From NCBI GenBank assembly GCA_021904315.1, contig CM038923.1, positions 11,352,038 through 11,416,037 on the forward strand: a stretch of DNA of 64,000 nt, read 5' to 3'. The notes below the pieces were generated by a model that saw only the letters and a program-made list of their open reading frames with translations, had not been told where the DNA came from and searched no databases. Position 1 is the stretch's first letter. Each line of letters begins with the position of its first letter. This DNA comes from Sphagnum magellanicum. Taxonomy: Eukaryota; Streptophyta; Sphagnopsida; Sphagnales; Sphagnaceae. The position numbers and the translations under genes were made by a program. Below, piece after piece: positions 32,694-43,139 of this stretch.

Positions 32694-33627
32694 CCGAGCT
32701 CCAGGAGTAGTAACTGAGGTGATTCTTGATTCTTCACCCTCACTCTTCTCTGACTCACTTGATTCATCATCTACATGAGAATTTCTAGATGATGTTTGAG
32801 AATTACCATGTACAATGTTTGAAGATCTTAATCTTCCTTTCCATGGAGTGCTACTGGACCCACTAATTGAAGACTCTTATGGTCCACTAATTAATTATGA
32901 TTCTTGTTCCACATTTGATGAAACATCACCATTTCTAGCTTCTCCATCTTTTGCTACCTTCAGTGGTGAGTACCAACTAGCCATCTCATCAAACACAACA
33001 TCTCTACTCACTTGCAACTTCCGAGTGGAAGGATTAAAACATCTATATCCCTTTTGTTCTGAGGAGTATCCAATGAAGATACATTTGTCAGCTTCTGGGT
33101 CTAGTTTTGATCTCTTCTCATCAGGAACATGCATGTATGCAATGCAACCAAACACTTTGAGGTGTGAAACATCGGGTTTCTTGCCTGTGAATTTTTCTTC
33201 AGGTGTCATGCCATGAACTACCGCTATGGGTGTTCGATTCATGATATAGACTGCAGTTGCTACCGCTTCAGCCCAAAAGTAATTTGGCAAATTCTTCTCA
33301 TTCAACATGGCACGTGCTACTTCTGCAATGTGCCTGTTTTTCCTGTCAACAACTCCATTATGCTGTGGGGAATAATTACATGAGTATTTCCTTTGAATCC
33401 CATGTTCCTTCAAATACTCACTGAATTCATTTGAAAAGTACTCTCCCCCTCCATCGGACTCTAGGCATTTGATGCTCACACCCTTCTCCTTCTCCACCAT
33501 TGCTTTGAAATTCAAAAAATGTTGAAACACTTCACCTTTGTGTTTCATGAAGTAGACCCACACCTTCTTTGTGTGGTCATCAATGAAACTCACGTAGTAC
33601 TTACATCCTCCAATGGATTCTGTCTTT

Positions 33628-33632
33628 GTGGT
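33628..33632 (+). repeat. target-site duplication GTGGT, left copy (S-B)
   Basis: GTGGT at 33628-33632 and 34469-34473 exactly flank S-B. Confidence 0.92.
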
Positions 33633-34468
33633 TGTTGCAACCCCACTTTGGCCAAGTGTGGGGGTGAAGCCCAACACTTGGAAAAGTTGGAGGTTTGGAG
33701 TCCTCCGGGACTCCTGAATGTTCAGAGCTCGACAGCAAGGCCCAAAACACCTCGCATTGGGGTGTTCTTGGTTTCATTGGAAAGGTCTTAAAACGTTGAT
33801 ATCGAAAATGGCCTCGCATTGGTCATTCAGACATCTGCAGCCCAAGTTATGGGCAAAAAAAGGGCCGGGAGTCAAACTGCCAGTTTGACTCCCGACCACT
33901 GAAAGTCGGGAATCGACGTCTTCTCAACGTCGCCTTGGAGAGTGCAACATGGCGTTGGAAAGCTCTCGACAAGAGCTACAACATTGATTCAGGACTCGTC
34001 CCGATCCGAGTTTGGGGCAAGGAGCTATGGCCGTTCAAAGTTCTGGGAGTCCAGCCGGGACAATTTCGGGACTCCATTTCGGGAGTCCCAACAAAATGTG
34101 CCATTCGGATGTAGCCTCCGTGACCAGCCGCAGAAAATACTATATGGGGGAAGGTGGTGGTTTCCCCCGAGTCCGGGCCGTGGTGAGTCTTGTGTGTCCA
34201 AGTGCCCGTGGCAAGTCCCAACACCAAAGGGTGTCCCGAATGCTAAACTAACCCGATTTGGTTGGTTTTTGGATGCGGATTCACACGAGCTAAGCTAGTC
34301 CCTCTTCCTAGTCTAATCCCTGGGCTCCCAACTCGACCCTCTACCCCTCTTTAGGGTTGGAAGCCGGGAGCATGCTACCAAGTCTCAACTTTCCGCAACT
34401 TGACTTTGTGAAACCCTCAAGTGGGTTTCACCCACTTGAGAGCGCGTCAGTGACTTGGGAGCGCGTCA
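33633..34468 (-). mobile_element. solo LTR S-B (836 bp) inserted in copia integrase
   Basis: On the minus strand it starts TGACGCGCTCCC and ends GTTGCAACA, with a perfect GTGGT duplication. It is the cleanest member of the family and fixes its ends. The first ~20 bp (TGACGCGCTC-CAAGT) are locally duplicated at the start. The TATAGTAT block follows the CCACCACCTTCCCCC motif, as in the other copies. Because it sits inside the copia element with ~4 percent LTR divergence, it is one of the youngest insertions here. Confidence 0.92.
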
Positions 34469-34473
34469 GTGGT
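34469..34473 (+). repeat. target-site duplication GTGGT, right copy (S-B)
   Basis: This is the exact repeat of 33628-33632. Copia integrase similarity continues beyond it. Confidence 0.92.
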
Positions 34474-34699
34474 CCACACATCTGAGTGGATAATTTCCAA
34501 AGGTTTGGAACTTACATGAGTTGTTTGAGCTGGGAATGGATGCCTAGCTTACTTCCCCAATTGGCATGCTTCACAAACCTCTGACATCACCTCTTCTGTT
34601 CCAAATTTGGGAAAACCTCCAACAAGATTTTGTTTTTCCATGAGCTTAAGACGTTAGAGATTAACATGGCCAACTTGCTTGTGCCAAATTCCAATGTCT

Positions 34700-36115
34700 C
34701 TAGCTCCTTTTTCCATGTGTGAATAACATGGAATTCACCTCAGGCATGTTCACATCTAAGGTGAACATTCGTCCATTCCTTTCCCCTTTTCTAATCAATT
34801 TGCCTTGGTTCTTCATGTCTTCCACAAAACATCCATTTGGGTTAAATGTCACTTGTAAACCTTGTTCCACCATTTGGCTTACGGAGACCAAATTTTTTGT
34901 TATGGTTGAAACATGAAGTACATCTTTCAGGTACTTTGTTTGCCCATCTTGCATGGAGAATGGCACCTTGCCAATTTGTGTGATGGGATGTGTAGTGTCA
35001 TCACCAGTTTCCACAAACCCTGGTGTCTTCAAATCCTTTGCATCTCTAAACCATTCTCCATGGTTAGTCATGTGGTTTGAAGCTCCAGAATCCACATACC
35101 AGACATTATTGTCTGATACACCTCCCATCATTGAATTTGCCATGTGCTGCATCACAAACAGTTGTTCATCACCTTGATTACTAGTTGATGCATAATTCCC
35201 TTGTTGCAGCTTTCCATTTCGTGTATCATGCTCCCTTTGATAACAATTTTTTGCCATGTGCCCAGGTTTCCCGTAGTAGTAGCAATTTGAATCGTTGTTT
35301 GGTTGTTGACTTTGATGACTTCCGCCACGACCCCCACGACTTCCTCGACTTCCTCTTCCTCCAAAGTTTCCTCGTCCACCTCTATGAGCTTGACTTTCAT
35401 GTTGATGATGTCCACCATGCGAGCTTCCGTGTCGACTTCGAAATGAAGTTTTACCACCTCTACCTCTACCTCTATTGGTATTTGAGTAGAAAACACTTTC
35501 TTGTGATCCTTTATTGGATGAAGTACCAACAATTCTCATCTCTTCACTTATAAGTAGTGTTATTAAGTCTTGGAAGTTGGGAAATGTTTTTCGAACTGCA
35601 ATTAAAGTACGAAACTGGCTATAGTCTTTTCCAAGTCCATTTAAGGTCACGGCTACTAAATCTTCATCATCTACAAGGGCTCCTATAGATGCAAGAGCAT
35701 CTGCAAGGTTTTTCACCTTTGTAGAATAGTCATTGATGTTCATTTTGTTTTTTTGTAGATTATGCAACTCTTGCTTGAGCTGCATTTTGCGGGCTTGTGT
35801 ATTGGTGCTATACATCTTCACCAATGTATCCCAAGCTTGCTTGGGTGATTTTGCATCTTGAATATGCACAATCATGGAATCGGACACACTCACAGAAAGC
35901 CAATACAAGACTTTCTTTGTTTTTTCATGCCAAGTTTTATTGGCTTGAATTTGCTATTGTGTGGGGTTTTCTGGGAGAGGAGGTTCTGTCTCATCACCAG
36001 TTATGAATTCCCAGTAGCCTTTCCCCATCAAGAAATTCATAATCCTAAATTTTCACACTTGGAAATTGTTTTTGTCTAGTTTCTCAATTGCAATTTGAGA
36101 AAGACCGTCCGCCAT
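34700..36115 (-). pseudogene. copia gag and aspartic protease
   Basis: The first Met is near 36115 (start resembling MADGLSQIAIEKLDKNNF, typical of UBN2-type copia gag). The main open part (35908-34700) has SVSVSDSMIVHIQDAKSPKQ, a Gly/Arg-rich RNA-binding stretch (about 35450-35290), the CCHC zinc knuckle CYYYGKPGHMAKNC (about 35280-35240), and the protease site WYVDSGASNHMT (about 35110-35075). Gag packages element RNA and protease processes the polyprotein. It is close to intact apart from minor breakage. Confidence 0.92.
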
Positions 36116-37273
36116 CTCTCGAGGCACCACTTAATGTCTTCTTCGGGTTTCACAATGATTTTAATTCCTTCCTTGGATTTCTAGGATTAGGGTTAGGGTT
36201 AGGGTTGAACAAAATGGACCTTGCATATGTATGTATGTCTTGAGTATTATATGAACTTTTATACTATACATAGGTTTTACGTATATGTACGTATCTTGTA
36301 TAATGATTACATACCACACTTTTGTACGAAGGTCTTGATAATGTATTTGCGCTTCCCAATATTCAAACTCCTTCTTTAAAGTTTTCCCAAGTTGTATTTG
36401 CTTCATTTCAAAACTTTGCTTTGATGTCTTCTCAAAACAACTTTTGCCACAACAACTTTGCAAAGCTACTCCACACACATATGACCTTGAATCAATTTGA
36501 AATTCTGATGAAACATGAACAACTATGTCTACTAACTTCTTTCAAAATTTTAGCTCATTTAACTTCATAAAATGGGAGATCTTGCTACTTCTTTGAAGTC
36601 ACCTCAAACTAGGACCTGAACACAAAATGACTTACAACTCGCTCTCAGCAACTCCAAACTCCTTGATATTTTTGGAGACATATAAAATATATGTCTTCTA
36701 TATTTGCTCAAAATTTCAGCTCTATTGATGATGACCACAAAGAGATATCACTTTCAAAAGAAACTGACTTCAAAACTGAGACTGAAACTTCAGATGCTTG
36801 GATCTCTCTCAATATAGATTTAAATGACATGAAATTTCTCTCACACATATATTCCTATATGATCTATAAGATCCCAAAGCTGCAGATCCAAAAAAGCTCA
36901 AACAAAGGAGATATGACCAAAAAACCAAATCTGGCACAGAGTTTTCAAAAGCTCATAACTTTCACAAAACATAACCTTTTCTTTTGAAAATTTGAGAATA
37001 GAAGCATCCTATAGTCTTCTATAACCTTTTCAAGTTTCACTCTAAGATCTTTTCACAGTAGATCTAGATCTAGGTTTAAGGATCTGACTTCCACAACTTT
37101 GATATGTTGATCTCCTCTCACCTCTTTTCTTTTCTTTTCTTTCTTTTCACATTCTTTCCTTTCCCGGTTTCTCTCTTGATAAACTCCTATGATATTACTT
37201 GAGACTCTCAAGCTCTAGTTCTAGAGACTTTCTAGCTCTAGATCTCTTTCAACTTTCTCACCAAACAACCTAA
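36116..37273 (-). other. copia 5' leader (untranslated), with telomere-like motif
   Basis: About 1.16 kb separate the primer site from gag, long for a copia element. The same leader occurs at 534-1756. It contains AT-rich sequence, CT-rich runs and, close to gag, a short TTAGGG-type run (36181-36206; 601-660 in the other copy). Open frames such as 36691-36987 (+) are antisense to the element and conserved only as part of the repeat. Confidence 0.75.
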
Positions 37274-37285
37274 GCTCTGATACCA
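37274..37285 (-). other. copia primer-binding site (initiator tRNA-Met type)
   Basis: The minus strand reads TGGTATCAGAGC immediately inside the 5' LTR. Confidence 0.92.
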
Positions 37286-37598
37286 TGTTAACAAATAGGA
37301 GATCTACTCAAGTGCAAACATAAATATTTATTGAAAGGAAACTACAACATAATGCTCACAACACAAAACACAACATCAAGAACTCTCCAAGGTTCTTGTC
37401 ACATGAAATACACAAACTTGTGCAATGAAGAAAATAAAGGCAAACCATCAACACCAAGGTATTTAACTACAAGACCAAACCACAAATAACCAAACTAAAA
37501 TAAGTAGTGAAAGTGATTCAACCTTGAGAGAGTAACCTAGTTACTGTCCTACTCCAGTAACTAATGAAACCTAACTAATTGAGCTTAAATTCTCAACA
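37286..37598 (-). repeat. copia 5' LTR
   Basis: It is 313 bp with TGTTGAG...GTTAACA ends on the minus strand, and shows about 96 percent identity with the 3' LTR. Confidence 0.92.
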
Positions 37599-37603
37599 TC
37601 TAT
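37599..37603 (+). repeat. copia target-site duplication TCTAT, right copy
   Basis: This is the exact repeat of 30687-30691. Confidence 0.92.
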
Positions 37604-40545
37604 GCCACCCACTACTCATCATTGAACTTATGTAGATCAAAAGGAAGAAATTTTTAACAAAATCTGAAATGTCACAAAGGAGATGGAGGCCTAGATGGAA
37701 ATAAAATGCAAATAGAACTCAATTTTTTAATTAACGAAAGAAGGAGGGAGTCATAAGAACTTCATAGGTAAAATATTCACATGGACCATGAAACCTCCCC
37801 ATTGTTTGATACAAAAATGCCAAAAGTTTAGCCGATTTGCAAGCTCATGAACACCTACTTCAAAAACATCCCCTAATGATAGCCACCAACAATGAATTAA
37901 AACATAGAGATTGTCAACCTCCCCAAGAGATGTTGCACCCTTGTATTGGTGGCAAAGAATGATATGTTGATCTTACAATTCAAGTTTGAACAATTGTTTG
38001 GTGTACCTATCAAATGACTAAATCTAATAGAATAAACATGTACACAACCATCCTCACAAAAGGGTTCTTCAATCCATAAATAATTTTGACAACATTCCAA
38101 TTGGTTTATATGCATTATTAGCCATGAATCCCTTGAAATTTGGTTTTGGAAACTCATGTTTCAGCATCATGTCATTAAATTTGATCCACATTACTTGTTG
38201 AGCCTCCATGTCCTTAGACTACATGTCACAAACCACAATGGTCATCACTTCACAATAGGGCGAATCATATACATGACAAGCCATAGTTGTCCAACCAACC
38301 ACATGCTTCACATGATCACACATGATCCAAGAGTTTTACAAATCCCCTACAAGCTGCATTTGTGTGAGAAGATTCATTTCACTCCCCACACCATTTATCA
38401 ACATCTTGAAAATGAACAGCTTTTGTCTTATAACTTGTCTAGGGAAATAACACTCTTGGATATAATCATAGTGACTCTTGGACTTCAATTCAAGGATGCT
38501 ATCAATATAACCACCCCTTGAATGATGTTTGAAAGAAGCAACAAGGTTACAAACGTTAGGAGAACTCAATTCGCAAAACTTGTCCTAGATGTGCTCCAAT
38601 TGTTCACCTTTGAGAACCTCCACTATGCCATTGTTATAATCATCGAGCAAATGCCTAGCCAAAAAGGTAATGCTAGCACTGAGGGAAATTGTAGATGTTT
38701 TTACATCATGCATGCAAATGACCTCCTTTATGATCAACCTTCTAGTCTTGTCTAGAGACTCCTTACACTTGCCATTTGCAACAAGATGATTATGTACCCC
38801 AAAATGAATTGTCGCTCTTAAGATGAACTAAAGTTTATGCACAACATAATAAATTTGCCTAATGCAATCAATGACGTAGAAAGGAGGAGCATGACAAAAT
38901 TTGCATCCAAGCGAAGAAGCCAACGTATTTAGTTACATTTGACCTACGATTGGAATATGAATGCATTCACTACGCCAAAATATTTCATTGCAAAAACCAA
39001 AGCATACAAAGTTCTTACAATCATCTTACACACAATGCAAATGATCCAAGTAGCGAGTCTTCCTAAAGCTTAGCCCAAAACTATTTTTGATATTGGTTGT
39101 GATCACCTTGCACCAAGCATGGCCATCATACTTTCTATCCATGCCTTGCATTTTTGAAGAGCCATGAACATTGGGAAGCATCAACGATAATTCAAACAAA
39201 ACATCCCCATTGAAAACAATCGACAAAAATTAGACTTTTTGAACAAGAATCTTGTCATAATCCAAATTTTGTAGCTCGTTGGAGGTATGTCCTAAAAGCG
39301 CCATTGCATGCAGGCAAGAAACCACAGATTGAATATTTTGAAAAGAAGTGGAAGGCTTTAATGACAAGGCAAAAAATAGTTGTGACGATGGAGATTATGG
39401 CTATAGGAAACTAGATTAAGAAATCAAATTTAGTGATCTCATGGACAAAGAATGGGGTGTCAAGTCACCACCCAAGGAAAAATCAAACAATTCAATGAAC
39501 ATAGATGAAGTAGGTTCATTTAAAGATAGAAGACAAGTGTTGCTAACTTCATGTTCTTACTTCACAATCTTGACCTTGTTATTCCTAGCATTAAAATTCT
39601 TGAAAGCTATGAGTAAAACTATTGCTAACAATGCGATAACACCCACAACCAACCACCCATTGTCTCCCTTGAGAGGAATTCATACGAATCTAGTACATTG
39701 AACTTAAGACCAAGTTATTAGAATCATACAAAACATCCTTAGATATATGTAAGGATCCTAACTAAAAAGAAAACATAGTGCATTGACATTGTTCAGAAAC
39801 CAAGGTCGTCCCTAAGTTGTCAACCATGATGGTTAACTCTAAGTGTCCAATGGTATGAAATGTTGCCATGTTACCGAAGACATATGAATAGCAATGAAAA
39901 AAGAAAAGGCAACACATAGTGAAATGCAATCAAATGCAAAACACAAATTTGAACGTTATAGAGGACAAAGAGCAGGGAACCGTGTGAATAGTATGGTTAT
40001 AATGATAAACCCAAAAATATGTTTCAAAATTTCAAGATGAATATGGAATTTGACATAAAACAATAATGATTTGAAACACACAAAAAAATCATTATAAGTA
40101 AAAACTTAGGAAAGATTATTGTAGCTAAAAATTATGGAATTTGGGTAGACAATAAAAAGTGGAATGGGGTGATAAAATTAAAACCATCATAATTCAAGAC
40201 CTTGGCTGGATTTCATTATTTGAATTCCATAATTGTTCCCATGACTAGGAAACAAATGAAAAATTGAAATGGTGTTAAGAGTAATTAAAAAGTGTGGAAT
40301 AATAAAAAAGATTTGGCATTCAATTGATTCCTTGATCATCAACAATTATAATGTGACTAATGCACATCCAAAAGGACATATGAAATAGAAAAGTAATATA
40401 CTATCACCACAATAACTGACTTTGCCAGCAATGAAACAATTTGGTTTTATTTGCAATCTCAAAGGAAATTCAAAAACAAGGAAATGGATGGAAAAGCAGA
40501 AAACCATAAAAGTGTAAAGGAAGGGAAATTAATATAGAATACAAT
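37604..40545. other. unassigned region with eroded coding character
   Basis: No family was recognised. Several short frames occur on the minus strand (38157-37897, 38569-38336, 39226-39026), together with long runs of codon-like but interrupted sequence, suggesting an old, decayed element of unknown type. It lies between two minus-strand gypsy integrase pieces (30170-30691 and 40545-40884). That would fit an insertion into one gypsy element, but no matching termini or target duplication were found. Confidence 0.35.
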
Positions 40546-42050
40546 AATTGATGATTTGTGGAGTCATGTGAGAATATTAATGGTGCTGTTGATGAAGTGA
40601 GTGCTTTGATCACTTACTAAATTAAGTGAACAACCAAACTTGGTGAAAATGAACTCATAGATGAATTTTGCCACCACATTTGTTATATTGGTGCACAACA
40701 CCTTTGCTTTTACCCACTTGGTGGTATAATTGGTTGCTACCAAAATATAATTGTTTATAATATATCTCTTAACTAGTTTGATTGGTCTAAGAAAATCCAA
40801 TCCCCATTTCATGAAAGGTTGAGTTGGCATGAAGTTACTAATTTTGATATGATTTTTTGTGTTAAATTCCCTGTTTGTTAACAATTGTCACAAGCTTGGC
40901 AATATTGGAGAATATCCTTATGCATTGTAGGCCACCAATACTTAACATCCAAGATCTTGCGAATTGTGATTTCGGATGAGAAATGACCACCACCAACTCT
41001 TTCATGCATTTCTTGTAGCATTGTGGCTATTTTTGAGTCCTTAAGGCAATGCCTCATAACTTGGTCTTAACTTTGACGATATAATTTTCCTTGTACCAAA
41101 GAAAAACATAAAGCTTTCAAGGCTAGCATTTTCTTTTTCTATTGGTTGTAGTGAACCAATAAATTTCTAGTAATGAGGTACTCAAAAATTTCTTGTAGCC
41201 ACACCAGTTGTAAAAGGAAAAGAGTAGCATCCATTTTTTGATTTGATATTCCATTTTGTTCTATGAGAATCGGACATTTGAAATAATGCATCCACCACAA
41301 AATGAGATCTCCTTAATTTATAAATTATCGAAAAATCATACTCCAAGAAAAGAAGTAGCCACCTTGTTATTCTTCTTGAAGCATAGGGTTTTCAGACCAA
41401 ATATAACAATGCCATATGGTCCACATAGAAAATGAATTTGTTACCTAACAAATAATGACAAAATTTGTGGAGCACATACACCATTGCAAGTGATTCCTTT
41501 TCAATTGTCATATAATTTCATTCAACACTATTGAATTATGGTGATGCATAAGCAATCGGTTGGTCACATATTCTGGTAAGATTCTGCACCAGCATAACCT
41601 TAATTATTAAATTAGAAGTGTCTATGTGAACATGAAACTCAAGGTCCCAATGAGGTGAAATCAAGTTCAGTGCATCCACGTAATGTTGCTTGATTTTCTC
41701 CCCAACCTATTGGTACTCCACTATTTCCATTCAAAAGCTTATGTCTTCCATAGTAACTTGGTGATGGGAGCCATAATGAAAGCAAAATCCTTGATGAAAT
41801 ATTGGTAGTATTATGTCATGCCATTGAAAACCTAAATGTCCTTAGGTGTTTTCTATATGGGCATGTGAATAATAGCCAAAATTTTCTTTGGATTTGGTAG
41901 CTTGCCTTCTTTGGATACCATGTAACCCAGTATGACATTTGAGTGCATGAACAACATGCATTTTTTGAGGTTCAAGCTTATATTGAATATACATTTGCAA
42001 TTTGGTAAAAGTTGTTCATAACATTTGGTTGTAACAATCAGGAAATTGCG
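40545..42050 (-). pseudogene. gypsy pol fragment (G3, proximal part: reverse transcriptase, RNase H, integrase start)
   Basis: On the minus strand, from 42050 down, it holds a reverse transcriptase connection region (about 42.0-41.8 kb) and RNase H (about 41.5-41.3 kb, with the FYVDHMALLYL-type motif). The integrase zinc-binding region follows at about 41.0-40.9 kb. An integrase core segment lies at 40884-40564, with [28 protein letters not shown] and [15 protein letters not shown]. It belongs to the same broad gypsy lineage as G1 but is diverged, and the core stops before its third catalytic residue. It is heavily broken. Confidence 0.68.
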
Positions 42051-42379
42051 ACACTTGAGGAGGGCCCAAGGATTGAGTGGTCCTACTAGATTTGCGACAA
42101 TTATGGCAAATTACACGTATGAGTCATCCTTCACAAATCGCCTTCCACACCTTGAAAGAGAAGATATTTTTTGGTATGCCAAGTGACCTGCTGATTGTCG
42201 TCACAAACAAATATTCCCATCATCCTGATTGTGTGAATTTCTCCCATCCACAAATAACCATTCTTGTTGTTGAACCCAATATGGTGGAGGATGTACTCAT
42301 TCAATAATCACCTTCTAGTTCCAATAATTTGTTACCTTTAATAGTTGAAACATGTGAGTTCTATAACCTATTATTCTCA

Positions 42380-42990
42380 AGGGAATGGGAATGTTGGGTT
42401 TACTAATAAGGTATTTGGGACATTGTTGAGCAAGTAGTTAATGATAACATAACAAATTAGGATGAACATCTATCCATAGTGTTATTTTCATACAAAATTG
42501 TATATAAAGTAGCAATAGGGTATACACCATATCAATTAGTGTATGGATTACATCCATCGATGCCCATAGAGTACATAGTGCTAGTTGCTAGTGAAAATTA
42601 AAGAGATAGTACTTCAATGAGAGTTTTAACTAGTAGAATTACAAAGTTGGAGAAGTTACATGAGGATAAAATGAAAGCTTCAGATACTACAAGTATTCAG
42701 TAGTGGAATAGATCATTATGGGGTTAACAAAAGAATCCAGAAAATCAGTTCAATTTTGGTGATTATGTTATGTGGTTTCCAAAGGGAAATAAATCACACC
42801 TAAGGAAGTTTATTAGGAAATGGTTTGGACTATACATAATATAGTATGTGTTGCCAAATAACACTATGTTATTGGTGACAATTGAGAAGTTTGAGACTAA
42901 CTCTATGCTAGTCAATGTGAATAAGTTCAAACCTTACAAATACATGGAATCTGAAGTTCAAAAACAAGAACAAAAAATGTTAATGTATTA
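42380..42990 (+). pseudogene. gypsy G2 integrase C-terminal part
   Basis: It contains the [11 protein letters not shown]-type stretch after the catalytic Glu (about 42520), then NFGDYVMWFPKGNKSHL (about 42752-42800), the FIRKWFGLY strand, and the VNVNKFKPYKYME ending (about 42905-42950). This parallels G1 at 10.05-9.60 kb. It is broken. Confidence 0.72.
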
Positions 42991-43139
42991 ATTTTGAGGA
43001 TTAGGCATTAATTAAAAGATGGTGGGTAGGTAAAAAAATGAATGTGACGAACAAAAAGTTCAAAAAGTTCAAAAATGAAGTAACTATCGAAAGTTATTTT
43101 GGTTTGTTATTGGAAGTTTTGAGCATTTTCGAAGTTCTG

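Larger units (their letters stand above)
32895..34680 (-). pseudogene. copia integrase (split by solo LTR S-B)
   Basis: The GAG-pre-integrase/HHCC region lies at about 34680-34490. The catalytic core continues at 33632-32895 with FIDDHTKKVWVYFMKHK, the second catalytic Asp in CLESDGGGEY, and the NGVVDRKNRHI region near the third residue. It then has LPNYFWAEAVATAVYIMNR, the KKPDVSHLKVFGC block and the KCIFIGYS block. S-B (33633-34468) interrupts it just after the first catalytic Asp region (HSDVW). Confidence 0.9.
30692..37598 (-). mobile_element. Ty1/copia retrotransposon with both LTRs (broken, one nested insertion)
   Basis: It has 314- and 313-bp LTRs, a perfect TCTAT duplication, a tRNA-Met primer site (37274-37285), a polypurine tract (31006-31015) and, on the minus strand, gag, protease, integrase, reverse transcriptase and RNase H in copia order. 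The LTRs differ at about 11-12 of 313 positions by hand count (near 4 percent), so insertion was relatively recent. That means roughly one to several million years, depending on the substitution rate assumed. It carries about five breaks plus the solo LTR S-B (33633-34468). It inserted into a gypsy integrase. Confidence 0.93.

Noticed and set aside
36691-36987. 98-codon plus-strand frame conserved at 1168-1464
   Set aside because: Conservation is explained by both lying in the same copia leader. They are antisense to the element and show no codon constraint that I can see.
37604-40545. Direct continuation of the gypsy integrase across the copia insertion
   Set aside because: The copia target duplication shows that 37604 onward was next to 30691 before insertion, but the sequence there does not match integrase. 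The gypsy piece must already have been broken.
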